A stretch of 64,000 nucleotides of DNA, taken from assembly GCF_028745505.1 (NCBI RefSeq), contig NZ_JAQZZL010000001.1:1-64000 (forward strand), written 5' to 3'. This DNA is from Lentisphaera marina (GTDB lineage Bacteria > Verrucomicrobiota > Lentisphaeria > Lentisphaerales > Lentisphaeraceae). The notes under the pieces were generated by a model. The model saw only the letters and a program-made list of their open reading frames with translations, had not been told where the DNA came from and did not search any database. Each line of letters opens with the position of its first letter. Position 1 is the first letter of the stretch. The position numbers were made by a program, and so were the translations under genes. This document shows positions 26,789-36,793 of the stretch, one piece after another.

Positions 26789-27570
26789 TATTTCTGGTCC
26801 ACAATTAAACTAATGTAATCAGCCGATTCAATGGGTGCTAGCAGTTCAACATAAGCTCGCTGAACAACTTCATCACGCTCCGTTCTAATGACGCGAGCCA
26901 CTAATAGACCTTTAGGAATCCCCAAAGTACCCGTACTCTGCAAAAGCATATCTTCTTTAATTTCGGCATCTCTTGGCAAGTAATCTACTAAACAAATTAA
27001 CCGCCCCGTCTTTAACGATTCTTCTTGATACTCACCCCTTAGCAAACCATTCCATGAGGTCCCTTGAACATTGACTGCAAATTCCTCGTCAGAATTCAAA
27101 AAAGTTTTTATTCTAAAGCTATTTTTATTTTCAAACTTCGCACGACCTGCCAAGTATCCTCCAACCATTACACCATAGCTCTCTTTGTAAGCTCGTGTAT
27201 CGAGAACTCGCACACTAAATTCGTAGTTCCATTTTATGGGGTGACGTTCGTAAATGGGAAAAACTTCGGTCTGGTAAAAATTAATTTCTTTTAGATTCAA
27301 TTGCTTACGCAAAGCAATATTCTCTTGCTTTAGGCGCTTAAACTCAAGCTCATCGAAATTCTTCTGGGAAAGTTGATTACGAAAGATTTGATTCTCTTCT
27401 CTCAGAGTCATTTCACTAACCATCGCTTGCGAGGGCAAAAACGGACTGAAAAAACTTTTAATTAAAGGGTCTAAAGCAGGGAAAATTTTGGGAAGTGCCA
27501 AAATGACCACAACACAAAAAAGGATAAAAGACAAGCCTGCCTTAAACCACTTAATCACGATGCAGTTCAC
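26788..27570 (-). CDS. mreC: Rod-shape-determining protein MreC
   Basis: 260 residues with one N-terminal membrane helix (AGLSFILFCVVVILALP), a coiled coil (EENQIFRNQLSQ... ENIALRKQLNL) and the paired beta-barrel domain (KESYGVMVGGYLAGR, LLVARVIRTE). It organises the periplasmic side of the elongation complex. The start is GTG at 27570, overlapping the upstream phosphatase gene by 20 bp; another GTG at 27558 is possible. Either way the two are translationally coupled. Confidence 0.88.
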   Translation of the reverse strand: MNCIVIKWFKAGLSFILFCVVVILALPKIFPALDPLIKSFFSPFLPSQAMVSEMTLREENQIFRNQLSQKNFDELEFKRLKQENIALRKQLNLKEINFYQTEVFPIYERHPIKWNYEFSVRVLDTRAYKESYGVMVGGYLAGRAKFENKNSFRIKTFLNSDEEFAVNVQGTSWNGLLRGEYQEESLKTGRLICLVDYLPRDAEIKEDMLLQSTGTLGIPKGLLVARVIRTERDEVVQRAYVELLAPIESADYISLIVDQK

Positions 27571-28948
27571 TCACGGACATGATCATTATCGTTTGGTCAT
27601 CGGATTGAGGATAATCTCCCGTGAAACGTTGAATATCATTCAATAATCCCATCGCTTGATCTTTACTACTACCTTGATGATGACACCAAGTTTCTTTTAA
27701 TCTTGGCAAGCTATATTCTGCACCATCTTCATTTTCAGCTTCGGTTAAACCGTCTGTATAGAACAAGAAGCAGAAACCATCTTGAATGGCCATCGAGAAA
27801 GTGTCAAAGCTAACGCCCATATCGTTGGGAATTAAACCAATTGCAGGACCTTCTGGAACGATTTCGAACACTTCACCATCTTCATTTTTCAAAAGAACTT
27901 CAGTGTGACCAGCCCGAGCCATTTCCATGGTATTATTACTTGAGTCTGCCAAGCAGAAGACCATCGTAACAAAGCGAGCCATATCGGTGTCTTGTACCAA
28001 ATATTGATTGAGTTCCAGCAAAAGACTTTCCATATCAGTGAAACGTGAACATATGGCTCGTAATACCGAACGGGTCATAATCATAATAAGACATGCAGGC
28101 AAGCCCTTACCACTGGCATCAGCTAAAACAAAAAGTGTTCTATGTTCATCAATTTTAATAAAGTCGTAGAAGTCACCACTCACTTCTTTAGCGGGAATAT
28201 TGTGCGCAAATATATCCAAATGAGCGAAGTTAGGCATTTCTTCAGGCGTTAGAGTCTGCTGAATTTGTCTCGCAAACTCTAGCTCTTGCTGCATCCTCTG
28301 TTGATCGGCCATTTGACTATAAGTTTCAATCATATTTTTAGAAAGTGTTGCAACTACCGCTAATGAAGCAAAGAGTTCCAAGTCATCTTGCTCAAAACGA
28401 CCACTCACTCCCTGAGAATTAACCGCACAAATCACCCCTTGCATCTCGTTAAATAAGACAATAGGAACAACCATCAAGGATTTTATTCCCGCTTCAACTT
28501 GGCTCTCAGAAAGCTCGTATTCACCCACTAAAGCAGGCTTCATATTCTTTGAAATCTTGCCAAAGAAGCCATCTCCAATGACTACTTTCCTCTCACGAAT
28601 TGAAGCCACGTCTTCTTTTTCGCCACCTTCAAAAGCCGACATTGAAGGGAAGGGACCGATTGAGGTAACAGCCTCCATCGTATTCCCTTCTTCATCTGTA
28701 AAAAAGATACAAAGTGATTCCGCATGAATCGTACTTACAATGAAACGACCTAGGGACACCATAGTAGAATCAATATTACCTCCAGCCATTGCCACCGAAT
28801 GGGCAAAGCGATTCAGAAAGTTCGCCACCGCTTTGCGGTCCTCGCAATAACGTCGATTCGCCTCTTGTAACTCACGTATTTTTAGTACGTGAATAACGAC
28901 TAAGATACAAATTATTATTCCAAGAAGAACGTAGATGAAAACTTCCAT
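27551..28948 (-). CDS. GAF-domain SpoIIE/RsbU-type PP2C phosphatase, membrane-anchored
   Basis: 465 residues. An N-terminal membrane helix (MEVFIYVLLGIIICILVVIHVL) is followed by a short coiled linker, a GAF sensor domain (about 40-210) and a SpoIIE/RsbU PP2C domain from about 230. Phosphatase motifs are KEVSGDFYDFIKID, LFVLADASGKGLPACL and FLFYTDGLTEAEN. Such enzymes usually dephosphorylate an STAS-type anti-anti-sigma factor. Here the gene leads the mreC-mreD-mrdA operon and overlaps mreC, so its output may instead be tied to cell-shape control. No STAS or HPK-like partner is adjacent. Confidence 0.88.
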   Translation of the reverse strand: MEVFIYVLLGIIICILVVIHVLKIRELQEANRRYCEDRKAVANFLNRFAHSVAMAGGNIDSTMVSLGRFIVSTIHAESLCIFFTDEEGNTMEAVTSIGPFPSMSAFEGGEKEDVASIRERKVVIGDGFFGKISKNMKPALVGEYELSESQVEAGIKSLMVVPIVLFNEMQGVICAVNSQGVSGRFEQDDLELFASLAVVATLSKNMIETYSQMADQQRMQQELEFARQIQQTLTPEEMPNFAHLDIFAHNIPAKEVSGDFYDFIKIDEHRTLFVLADASGKGLPACLIMIMTRSVLRAICSRFTDMESLLLELNQYLVQDTDMARFVTMVFCLADSSNNTMEMARAGHTEVLLKNEDGEVFEIVPEGPAIGLIPNDMGVSFDTFSMAIQDGFCFLFYTDGLTEAENEDGAEYSLPRLKETWCHHQGSSKDQAMGLLNDIQRFTGDYPQSDDQTIMIMSVSELHRD

Positions 28949-29165
28949 TGAGCCCCGATTTTACTACAAATTTATTTATTAAGTTAGATCAATAAAATAA
29001 TTTATGTGCATTTATCAAAAAATCCCTTTCTCGAATGAAGATAAACACATGAAAATTGACACATTTTTTACAAGTGGCTCTCAGCTAATTCATCGCACAT
29101 TACGATAGGATTTTCTCAAACTTAAGTTAAATTGATTGAAACTGCTCAATTTAGGGAACAAAGCA

Positions 29166-29960
29166 ATGAAACAATACCTCGACTTATTAGATCATGTCAT
29201 GAAAAATGGCACTGACAAAAGCGACAGGACTGGAACAGGCACACGCAGTGTTTTTGGTCATCAAATGCGTTTTAATCTTCAAGATGGCTTTCCAATGGTC
29301 ACCACAAAGAAATGCCACCTCAGATCTATTATCCACGAGCTGCTTTGGTTCCTCTCTGGCGACACAAATATCAAGTATTTAAAAGACAACGGCGTCTCGA
29401 TTTGGGATGAGTGGGCAGACGAAGATGGCAACCTTGGTCCAGTCTACGGCTACCAATGGCGTAGCTGGAGAACTCCTGATGGAAAAACCATAGATCAGAT
29501 TTCTCAGCTCATCGAAATGATTAAAACGAACCCGGATTCACGCAGATTAATAGTAAGTGCTTGGAATGTATCTGATGTTGAAAATATGGCGCTCCCTCCC
29601 TGCCATAGCTTATTTCAGTTTTATGTTGCTGATAACAAACTTTCCTGCCAGCTTTACCAACGTTCCGCTGACATCTTTCTGGGAGTTCCATTTAACATCG
29701 CTTCTTACGCCCTACTCACTATGATGGTTGCTCAAGTCTGCGATCTCGAGTACGGTGACTTTGTTCATACCTTTGGGGATGCGCACATCTATAGCAATCA
29801 CTTTGAACAAGCCAAGCTCCAACTGAGCCGTGAACCACGTCCCTTACCAACAATGAAGATAAACTCTGATGTGAAAGATATCTTCTCCTTCACTTTCGAT
29901 GACTTCACTTTAGAAGGTTACGATCCTCACCCACACATCAAAGCTCCTGTTGCCATATGA
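29166..29960 (+). CDS. thyA: Thymidylate synthase
   Basis: Converts dUMP to dTMP using methylene-tetrahydrofolate. I place the start at ATG 29166 (AGGGAACAAAGCA upstream) rather than the in-frame TTG at 29136. This gives 264 residues, the E. coli length, with the catalytic Cys at 146 (LPPCHSL) exactly as in E. coli. RTGTGT, the SRR phosphate motif and the C-terminal APVAI are present. It forms an operon with folA (ATGA overlap). Confidence 0.96.
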   Translation: MKQYLDLLDHVMKNGTDKSDRTGTGTRSVFGHQMRFNLQDGFPMVTTKKCHLRSIIHELLWFLSGDTNIKYLKDNGVSIWDEWADEDGNLGPVYGYQWRSWRTPDGKTIDQISQLIEMIKTNPDSRRLIVSAWNVSDVENMALPPCHSLFQFYVADNKLSCQLYQRSADIFLGVPFNIASYALLTMMVAQVCDLEYGDFVHTFGDAHIYSNHFEQAKLQLSREPRPLPTMKINSDVKDIFSFTFDDFTLEGYDPHPHIKAPVAI

Positions 29961-30448
29961 AAACAAGTATGATTTGCGCCATGGCAAGTAATCGTGGCAT
30001 CGGATACAAAAACACTCTTCCTTGGCGCCTGAGCAACGATTTACAGCACTTCAAAGCCCTTACTATGGGTAAGCCCATAATTATGGGTCGTAAAACTTAT
30101 GAATCCATTGGTCGTCCTCTTCCCGGTAGACGCAACCTCATTCTCTCTCGCGACGCAGAGCTTAAAATCGAAGGCACCGAATGCTTTACTTCTTATGAAG
30201 AGATCAGAGCTAATTGTAGTAATGAAGAAGAAGTCTTCATCATTGGTGGCGCCCAAATTTATGAAATTCTTTTCAAGGAAGTCGACACCCTTCACTTAAC
30301 ACTAATTGATGCTGAAATTGTGGCAGATGCCTATTTTCCCGATTTCGACACTAGTGAATGGAAAGAAATCTCGAGAGAGAAGCATAAAGCTGATAGTAAA
30401 AACGACTACGATTATAGTTTTGTAAGCCTCGAAAAGACTAAGCCATAA
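29957..30448 (+). CDS. folA: Dihydrofolate reductase
   Basis: 163 residues. Regenerates the tetrahydrofolate oxidised by ThyA. Motifs: [20 protein letters not shown] (substrate loop), [17 protein letters not shown] (NADPH binding) and [10 protein letters not shown]. Its start overlaps the thyA stop (ATGA), so expression is coupled. Confidence 0.95.
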   Translation: MKTSMICAMASNRGIGYKNTLPWRLSNDLQHFKALTMGKPIIMGRKTYESIGRPLPGRRNLILSRDAELKIEGTECFTSYEEIRANCSNEEEVFIIGGAQIYEILFKEVDTLHLTLIDAEIVADAYFPDFDTSEWKEISREKHKADSKNDYDYSFVSLEKTKP

Positions 30449-30596
30449 GTCTACAACGCATTACCACTGACTTTATTTAAACTTTTACGTGACGTGTATT
30501 TTTACCCAAAACCCTCACAACTAAAACTTGCTTCATACATATCTAAATATTATTTTCATTTTCAATGGATGAAATAATATACTGGAGGAAACAGTA

Positions 30597-30776
30597 ATGA
30601 AGCATGAAAGACAGAGTTTTGAAAACATAAGCGTAAGTGATGACGAGTTCTACGAAGCTCCACAAGTCGACAAAGTTAAAGGCAAACAACTCAGCGTGGA
30701 AAGCCAAGTAGTCATCAGCATCTTAGCCGCTGTAAATTTCGCTCTTTTCTATTTTTTAGTTTTCGTTATAAGCTAG
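30597..30776 (+). CDS. 59-residue tail-anchored membrane peptide, unknown
   Basis: A gene missed by simple length cut-offs. ATG 30597 follows a perfect TGGAGGA ribosome-binding site. The first 37 residues are charged (MKHERQSFENISVSDDEF...), and the last 20 are a membrane helix (VVISILAAVNFALFYFLVFV) ending in IS-stop. A strong bidirectional terminator follows 10 bp after the stop. I do not recognise the family. Single-helix tail anchors of this size often modulate a membrane complex, but nothing here says which. Confidence 0.75.
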   Translation: MKHERQSFENISVSDDEFYEAPQVDKVKGKQLSVESQVVISILAAVNFALFYFLVFVIS

Positions 30777-30786
30777 ACCCAATCAC

Positions 30787-30822
30787 AAAAAAAATGGCCT
30801 CTCAATCGAGAGGCCATTTTTT
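30787..30822. terminator. Bidirectional terminator between the 59-residue gene and cytochrome c'
   Basis: AAAAAATGGCCTCTC-AATC-GAGAGGCCATTTTTT: an 11-bp GC-rich stem with an A-tract and a T-tract, serving both converging genes. Confidence 0.92.
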
Positions 30823-30838
30823 ATGTGTGAATCTTAAC

Positions 30839-31207
30839 TTACTTGTATTCTTCGTGGCAAGCTTTACAAGCAGCGCCTACGTCTTTCCAGCTCTTAGCGA
30901 GGGCATCATAATCTGACCCATCAAGAACTTTTTTGTAGTCTTCGAGTGCTTTAAGCATTTTAACGTTAAAGTCATTAAACATTTTCTCTTCATGCTTAAT
31001 ATCTTTCATGCCGTTATATTCTTCAATCAACTCAAGAGAATATTTTTTCCAATCAGCATTTTTATAATCTTTCTTCTTTTCTAAGCGCTTAAGTTTTTTA
31101 GCAGCGCCAAGCTCTTCCATGATAGCCAAAACTTTATCATCTACACTTTCTGCATATGTAGCTGAACCCATAAAACAAGCCATACCAAGTAACATTAATT
31201 TTTTCAT
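30839..31207 (-). CDS. Cytochrome c'/c-556-like periplasmic cytochrome
   Basis: 122 residues with an N-terminal signal peptide (MKKLMLLGMACFMGSATYA). The rest is helical, and a single haem motif CKACH sits at 114-118 at the very C-terminus, the arrangement of four-helix cytochrome c'/c-556 proteins. AAAGGAAAAC precedes the ATG. It is monocistronic between two terminators. The role could be NO binding or electron transfer. Confidence 0.85.
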   Translation of the reverse strand: MKKLMLLGMACFMGSATYAESVDDKVLAIMEELGAAKKLKRLEKKKDYKNADWKKYSLELIEEYNGMKDIKHEEKMFNDFNVKMLKALEDYKKVLDGSDYDALAKSWKDVGAACKACHEEYK

Positions 31208-31277
31208 TTTGTTTTCCTTTGCGTTGTTAGTTTATTGCTTAAATGAACTTAAAGATAACTCGATATTCTACAAAAAC

Positions 31278-31308
31278 AAAAAGCGAGTGCATACGCACTC
31301 GCTTTTTT
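31278..31308. terminator. Bidirectional terminator between cytochrome c' promoter region and ilvC
   Basis: AAAAAGCGAGTGC-ATAC-GCACTCGCTTTTTT, 24 bp beyond the ilvC stop. It resembles the cysN terminator stem. Confidence 0.9.
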
Positions 31309-31331
31309 AAGAATATTTTAAATTAAAAAAC

Positions 31332-32801
31332 TTAAATAATCTCTTTCATAGCCGTCATATAGCCACGAAGTTCGCCACCAACTTTTTCACAGCCAGTGCT
31401 ACGGAGTGCGCGGTTAATGTCAACAATCTGCTTATTATTAACAGAGTTTGAACCACCTTCATTGTACTCTTTACCAATAACTGAAGTATCGATAGATTTC
31501 ATGAAGTCTGCAAGAAGCGGCACACATGCGTGAGAGAAAAGGTAACAGCCATATTCAGCTGTATCAGAGATAACACGATTCATTTCGTAAAGCTTCTTAC
31601 GAGCAATTGTATTTGCGATGAGCGGAGTCTCGTGAAGTGACTCGTAGTAAGCTGACTCTTCTTTGATACCAGCTTCAACCATTGCGTCGAAAGCAAGATC
31701 AACACCAGCTGCTACGAAAGCAACCATGAGAACACCTTTATCAAAGTACTCTTGCTCAGAAATCTCTACGTCGCCCGCAGGAGTTTTCTCGAAAGCTGTT
31801 TGACCAGTTTCTTCTCTCCAAGTGAGAAGTTTAATGTCATCATTAGCCCAGTCAGCCATCATGCCTTCAGAGAAATCACCTTCGATGATGTCATCCATAT
31901 GCTTCTCGAAAAGAGGACGCATAATTGTTTTTAACTCAGTGATGAGTTCGAAACATTTAACTTTTGCAGGGTTTGAAAGGCGGTCAACCATACCACTTAC
32001 GCCACCAATCTTAAGCGCTTCAGTGATTGTTTCCCAACCGTATTGAATGAATTTAGAAGCCCAACCAGCGTCAATACCTTCTTCAACCATTTTGTCGAAA
32101 GAAAGAATTGAACCCGCTTGAAGAAGACCACAAAGAATTGTTTGCTCACCCATGAGATCAGATTTAACTTCTGCAACGAAGGAAGACATAAGAACACCAG
32201 CACGATCGCCACCAGTACCACAGCAGTAAGCTTTTGCTTGATCAAGGCCATCGCCATTAGGATCGTTTTCACGGTGAACTGCGATAAGAGTTGGAACACC
32301 AAAACCACGCTTGTACTCGTTACGAACTTCAGAACCAGGTGACTTAGGAGCAACCATGATTACTGTAATATCTTCACGAATCTGCATGCCTTCTTCAACA
32401 ACATTGAAGCCGTGCGAGTAAAGAAGTGTAGAACCATCTTTCATAAGAGGCATTACAGTTTCAACTACGTTAGTATGTTGCTTGTCAGGTGTGAGGTTAG
32501 CTACGAGGTCTGCAGAAGGAATAAGTTCTTCGTATGTACCAACAACAAAACCGTTTTCAGTTGCATTGATGAAAGACTGACGCTTTGATTCAATTGCAGC
32601 ACCACGAAGTGCGTAAGAAACATCAAGACCTGAGTCGCGAAGGTTAAGACCTTGGTTAAGACCTTGAGCACCGCAACCAACGATAACGATTTTTTTGCCT
32701 TTGAGCTTTTCAACGCCATTGAATTCGTCCTTAGACATAAAGCGGCAAGTACCGAGTTCTTCCAGCTTAATACGCTGGGGCAAAGTATTGTAGTAGTTCA
32801 T
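31332..32801 (-). CDS. ilvC: Ketol-acid reductoisomerase, class II
   Basis: 489 residues. Catalyses the NADPH- and Mg-dependent isomeroreduction step in valine/isoleucine synthesis. The length is the long, class II form (E. coli 491) with a duplicated knotted domain. Motifs: [18 protein letters not shown] (nucleotide binding), [12 protein letters not shown] and the metal-site Glu residues in [15 protein letters not shown] precedes the ATG. It stands alone, away from ilvBH. Confidence 0.95.
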   Translation of the reverse strand: MNYYNTLPQRIKLEELGTCRFMSKDEFNGVEKLKGKKIVIVGCGAQGLNQGLNLRDSGLDVSYALRGAAIESKRQSFINATENGFVVGTYEELIPSADLVANLTPDKQHTNVVETVMPLMKDGSTLLYSHGFNVVEEGMQIREDITVIMVAPKSPGSEVRNEYKRGFGVPTLIAVHRENDPNGDGLDQAKAYCCGTGGDRAGVLMSSFVAEVKSDLMGEQTILCGLLQAGSILSFDKMVEEGIDAGWASKFIQYGWETITEALKIGGVSGMVDRLSNPAKVKCFELITELKTIMRPLFEKHMDDIIEGDFSEGMMADWANDDIKLLTWREETGQTAFEKTPAGDVEISEQEYFDKGVLMVAFVAAGVDLAFDAMVEAGIKEESAYYESLHETPLIANTIARKKLYEMNRVISDTAEYGCYLFSHACVPLLADFMKSIDTSVIGKEYNEGGSNSVNNKQIVDINRALRSTGCEKVGGELRGYMTAMKEII

Positions 32802-32905
32802 TAATAAACCTCTGTGTATATTATATTAGATTTTAAGAGCATGGCAGTTTACACGCCAAAGTCATTTTTTCAAAAGCAGAAAGTCGCCTTGTTTTAAAAA
32901 AGAAT

Positions 32906-33223
32906 TTAGCGCTTCACTGGTACTCTATTGAGGCCATTAATTTCAGTGATTTTAAACTTCGCTCCAAAGACTTCCATCGATTTTGATGATTCGTACTTCC
33001 AGTCATAAATCGGGCCTTCATAGACATCGTCTAGAGCTATAAACCAATACCAAAAACCATCAATTGTTTTCTGTATCTTTTGCTCCCAAGACATATATTT
33101 GTAGGCACTATTTCTACGATAGGAATATTGGTCGTCATCCGCCAAATCTTTAAAAAAGCTACCACAACTGCTCATCGACACCATAATGCCCAAGATCATA
33201 ATGAATTGTAATAGCTTTTTCAT
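32906..33223 (-). CDS. Small lipoprotein of unknown function
   Basis: 105 residues with a lipoprotein signal ending in MVSMSSC (Cys at 20). The mature part is aromatic-rich (YMSWEQKIQKTIDGFWYWFIALDDVYEG). It starts 8 bp after the stop of the YiiX-like hydrolase, so the two are co-transcribed. No family is recognised. Confidence 0.7.
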   Translation of the reverse strand: MKKLLQFIMILGIMVSMSSCGSFFKDLADDDQYSYRRNSAYKYMSWEQKIQKTIDGFWYWFIALDDVYEGPIYDWKYESSKSMEVFGAKFKITEINGLNRVPVKR

Positions 33224-33231
33224 AATTGCCG

Positions 33232-33822
33232 TTAACGGAAATTTTCTAAATTACTGTAGACTGTCTCTAGATTTGTCGATTCCAGCTGACTCGCAGGAGT
33301 TACCGTACGTTGCTGCATGGGAATTCGTCCAAAGAACCAGAGCTTCCAAAATCCCATCGGCGTTTGAGGGTTTCTATGCAACAACTCAGTAAAAGTCTCA
33401 ATCTTGCCCACTTCAATACCCAAAGCCTTGTGGTAAACATCGTAAGCAAATTTTGAGCAAAACTGCTTTTTACTATCGTAGTTAAAACGAAAGTGATACC
33501 ACAAGCCCATACGCGACTCTGCTTCTTGCTGTAGTTTTGTTAACTGATCGTCTTTCAAACCGCCCTTCAGACGCCTTACTTCTAAACGGCCTCCCTCAGA
33601 CCTTTCGACAAAACTCCTGAAACTCGAATACGTACTTCGTGGAACCTTGCTCTCGGCAACTACAAAAGAACCATCGTCATTTTGATCTATAATCAAACCC
33701 ACATGTGAACTCCAACTACAGCTTGTATCGGCGACTTTTTTATAGAGTATGTTATCAATTCTAGTGAAGACAAAATCTCCTGGTTTCACCAAAGATTCAA
33801 TATGTTCAAAATCTGGCTGCAT
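33232..33822 (-). CDS. YiiX/YebB-like permuted NlpC/P60 hydrolase
   Basis: 196 residues. VKPGDFVFTR, the His in SSHVGLII and the Cys in QFCSKFAYDVY appear in the order His then Cys, the circularly permuted papain-like arrangement of YiiX/YebB (DUF830-type) proteins. These are thought to act on cell-wall peptides, amide or lipid bonds. No signal peptide is visible. It is co-transcribed with a lipoprotein gene. Confidence 0.75.
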   Translation of the reverse strand: MQPDFEHIESLVKPGDFVFTRIDNILYKKVADTSCSWSSHVGLIIDQNDDGSFVVAESKVPRSTYSSFRSFVERSEGGRLEVRRLKGGLKDDQLTKLQQEAESRMGLWYHFRFNYDSKKQFCSKFAYDVYHKALGIEVGKIETFTELLHRNPQTPMGFWKLWFFGRIPMQQRTVTPASQLESTNLETVYSNLENFR

Positions 33823-34004
33823 GCTGTTTCCCTCATTTATTAATTTCTTGCTTAAGCATATTCCCTTTATTCATTAAAGGAAAGAAAAAAATTCACTGAT
33901 GACATTCACTTTTATCAATACTCAGCTCTTTTACTCTGCTTAATTAGGAAATCGATACTTTGAGCCTATATTGCTCAAAATTTATTCTAATAAAGGAAAA
34001 ACAC

Positions 34005-34364
34005 ATGTCAAAAGACAGAATGCGCAGCGTGGATTCTACTATCCAGAAAGAGCTGAGCTCAGTATTCATTCGAGAAGTCTTCCCCTGCTTCGAATGCCTC
34101 ATCACGGTGACAGGCGTCAAAACCTCTGCAGACCTTAGACACTGCAACGTCTATGTAAGTGTAATGGGATCCGATCAACAAAAAGAAGACGTAATCCGTT
34201 TCCTTCGCGATCGCTCAGAAGAATTCTTCAATCACCTCAGCAAACGAATCCGCATGAAGTTCACTCCCGTTATTCACTGGCACTGTGATGATACACCTGA
34301 GACCGCCGATCGACTTTCTTCACTCATTGATTCAATTGACATCCCAAGCGAAGACGAAGATTAA
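34005..34364 (+). CDS. rbfA: Ribosome-binding factor A
   Basis: 119 residues from ATG 34005 (AAAGGAAAAACAC upstream); an in-frame TTG at 33960 is rejected. KH-like fold: MRSVDSTIQKELSSVFIREV, LRHCNVYVSVMG, then LSKRIRMKFTPVIHWHCDDT. It assists late 16S rRNA 5'-end maturation. It begins an rbfA-truB-ribF-murI operon; its stop abuts the truB ATG. Confidence 0.9.
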   Translation: MSKDRMRSVDSTIQKELSSVFIREVFPCFECLITVTGVKTSADLRHCNVYVSVMGSDQQKEDVIRFLRDRSEEFFNHLSKRIRMKFTPVIHWHCDDTPETADRLSSLIDSIDIPSEDED

Positions 34365-35102
34365 ATGGGACGCAGACGTAGAAAAAACCCCACTCCAGAT
34401 TTTGATGGTATTCTTCTTGTAGATAAACCGAAAGAATGGACTTCTCATGATGTTGTCAACTTAGTTCGTAATCGCTATCGCTTTAACAAGGTTGGTCACT
34501 GCGGAACTTTAGATCCGCTCGCAACGGGCCTAATTGTTGTCGTTATTGGTAAAGCAACGAAACTCGCGAGCAAACTCACTGCTGACGACAAAGTATACAT
34601 TACTGAGATGACCCTCGGACGTGAAACCGATTCCCATGACGAAGAAGGCGAAACAACTCGTGAAGCCAGCTTTGAGCATGTCACAGAAGAACAAATTCAG
34701 CAATGTGCGAAAGATTTTACGGGTGATCAAATGCAAGTCCCACCCATGGTTTCTGCCCTCAAAAAAGACGGCAAAAAACTTTACGAACTCGCTCGCCAAG
34801 GCATCGAAGTTGAACGCGAAGCTAGACCCGTCACCTTTCATAGCTTGGACATCGATAAAATTGAACTACCAAAAGTTCATTTCACCCTGCACTGCTCCAA
34901 AGGCTCCTACGTTAGAGTCCTTTGTCATGACATGGGCAGAAAGATGGAATCAGCTGCTTACATGAGCAATTTGCGTAGAACAAAAAGCGGACAATTCTCT
35001 TTGGATAATGCCGTTGAAGTCACTCATCTCAAAACTATTGAACGCGAAGAAGTCGAAAAACTCATTATCCCCATAGATCAAGTGGAAATTGCCGAAGACT
35101 AA
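34365..35102 (+). CDS. truB: tRNA pseudouridine-55 synthase
   Basis: 245 residues. Catalytic Asp50 in HCGTLDPLATGL; upstream GILLVDKPKEWTSHDVV and later KGSYVRVLCHDMGRKM are family motifs. It lacks the C-terminal PUA domain found in longer bacterial TruB proteins (about 300), as in many short forms. Starts directly at the rbfA stop. Confidence 0.92.
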   Translation: MGRRRRKNPTPDFDGILLVDKPKEWTSHDVVNLVRNRYRFNKVGHCGTLDPLATGLIVVVIGKATKLASKLTADDKVYITEMTLGRETDSHDEEGETTREASFEHVTEEQIQQCAKDFTGDQMQVPPMVSALKKDGKKLYELARQGIEVEREARPVTFHSLDIDKIELPKVHFTLHCSKGSYVRVLCHDMGRKMESAAYMSNLRRTKSGQFSLDNAVEVTHLKTIEREEVEKLIIPIDQVEIAED

Positions 35103-35103
35103 A

Positions 35104-36027
35104 ATGTTGCTCTGTCACTCTTTACAAGAACTCCAAGAACACGGCATTGACAAAGTAAGCATTGCCTGTGGAAATTTTGACGGCATCCACCGCGGACACC
35201 GCAAACTTCTACAGCAGGCTATCGATCAAGGTAACGCTAAGCAGTCGACTCCTATTGTCCTAAGCTTCTCTCCACACCCTCGGGAGTTTTTCACTGGTAA
35301 GTGCATCCCCACTCTTTCTTCTTTAGAAAAAAGAATGGAAACTTTTTCTAAGTTGGGAATCAAGGCTTTAGTCATCCTTGATTTTAACAAAGAATTAGCT
35401 GCGACAGAAGCCCATGACTTCATTTCCAAGTACTTACTTAACTCAGTAAGCATTACTGATTTTTGTGTCGGTCGTCAGTGGCTGTTTGGCGCTGGTCGCA
35501 AGGGTAATATTAAACTCCTCCAGGAATATAGCGACTCTTTCACGACCCACGCCGTAGATGAATTCTTACTTGATGGCCATGCCGTCTCTAGCTCGCGCAT
35601 TCGCCAAGCCCTAGAAAACCATCAGTTCCAAGACGCAGAAGAGCTCTTGGGCCATAAATGGAATATATCGGGTCCCGTCGTCAAAGGTCTCGGTTTAGCT
35701 AGCGAGAAACTCAATACTCCAACGGCAAATATCAACACTGGCATCCCCCTACTTCCTATTTCAGGCGTCTTTGCGGTTCACGCAAAAATAAATAGCACGA
35801 CTCATAACGGAGTCCTCAATATTGGTGCTGCACCAACTTTTCTCGAAAAGCAAAGACACTCTCAACACGTAGAACTTCACCTCTTAGATTTCGAAGACGA
35901 TATTTATGGTGAGCAAGTCCACATTCATATTCACGCTTTCATTCGCCCAGAAAAGAAATTCAGTTCCGCCGAAGAACTCAAAGAGCAAATCCATCATGAC
36001 ATTGCCCAAGCGCGTCAAACTCTCTAA
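35104..36027 (+). CDS. ribF: Bifunctional riboflavin kinase/FMN adenylyltransferase
   Basis: 307 residues from ATG 35104, two bases after the truB stop. The N-terminal nucleotidyltransferase domain has ACGNFDGIHRGHRKLL and SSRIRQAL; the C-terminal riboflavin kinase domain has VVKGLGLASEKLNTPTANI. It makes FMN and FAD. The order rbfA-truB-ribF is a classic arrangement. Confidence 0.93.
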   Translation: MLLCHSLQELQEHGIDKVSIACGNFDGIHRGHRKLLQQAIDQGNAKQSTPIVLSFSPHPREFFTGKCIPTLSSLEKRMETFSKLGIKALVILDFNKELAATEAHDFISKYLLNSVSITDFCVGRQWLFGAGRKGNIKLLQEYSDSFTTHAVDEFLLDGHAVSSSRIRQALENHQFQDAEELLGHKWNISGPVVKGLGLASEKLNTPTANINTGIPLLPISGVFAVHAKINSTTHNGVLNIGAAPTFLEKQRHSQHVELHLLDFEDDIYGEQVHIHIHAFIRPEKKFSSAEELKEQIHHDIAQARQTL

Positions 36028-36736
36028 TCTCGGATCAGATGCAGATCATGTGATGATCCTCGATTCTGGCGCAGGAGCTCACAGCATTTATAAGGAATGC
36101 AAGAAACTTCGCCCCAAGATGAATTACCTCATAATAGAAGACAAAAGCTTCTTCCCCTACGGCGATAAGGATCCCAAACAATTAGAAGAACGTTTTGCAG
36201 AGGTCGCAAAAGAAGTTTCTCGGCATAAGCCCTTAGCCTTTATCATTGCCTGTAATACCGCAAGTACACATGCCTTAGAAATCTTTCGAGAAAGATTGAA
36301 CTGCCCAGTCATCGGCACTGTTCCTCCCATAAAAATGGCCGCCAGCTCTAGTGCGAGTAAATGCATTGCCTTGCTTGCGACTCCCGCAACTATCTCTAGC
36401 TCCTACACATCACAACTTATTAAAGATTTTGCAGGAGACACAGAAGTCCACCTCATACCTACACCAAACTTAGCAAAAATTTGCGAAAGCTATCATACCA
36501 CAAAAAGCATTTGCCGTAATGAACTGCAAACAGAACTCAAAGCCTTAGAAACTATTAATAAGCTCGATACAATAGCTCTGGGTTGTACTCATTATCATCT
36601 CATCAAAGATGAAATTGCTTTACTCTATCCAAACTGTCAGCTAATTGATTGTTCTTCGGCAATTGCCAAACAATTTGACCGCGTTTCTCCTCAGATTACA
36701 CAGCAAACATCCACTGTCGAGCACTGCTATATCTAA
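35996..36736 (+). CDS. murI: Glutamate racemase
   Basis: 246 residues from ATG 35996, overlapping the ribF end by 32 bp. It supplies D-glutamate for peptidoglycan. Catalytic cysteines C86 (ACNTAST) and C197 (GCTHYHL) are present, with the Asp-Ser pair in LDSGAGAHS. The loop reads DSGAGA where most racemases have DSGVGG. Slightly shorter than usual (260-285). A hydantoin/Asp-racemase relative is possible but less likely. Confidence 0.85.
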   Translation: MTLPKRVKLSNLGSDADHVMILDSGAGAHSIYKECKKLRPKMNYLIIEDKSFFPYGDKDPKQLEERFAEVAKEVSRHKPLAFIIACNTASTHALEIFRERLNCPVIGTVPPIKMAASSSASKCIALLATPATISSSYTSQLIKDFAGDTEVHLIPTPNLAKICESYHTTKSICRNELQTELKALETINKLDTIALGCTHYHLIKDEIALLYPNCQLIDCSSAIAKQFDRVSPQITQQTSTVEHCYI

Positions 36737-36793
36737 ACTGCATTTGATCAAATCCTTCCTTTATGATATCTTGTTAAATCAATAGGAGGATTT

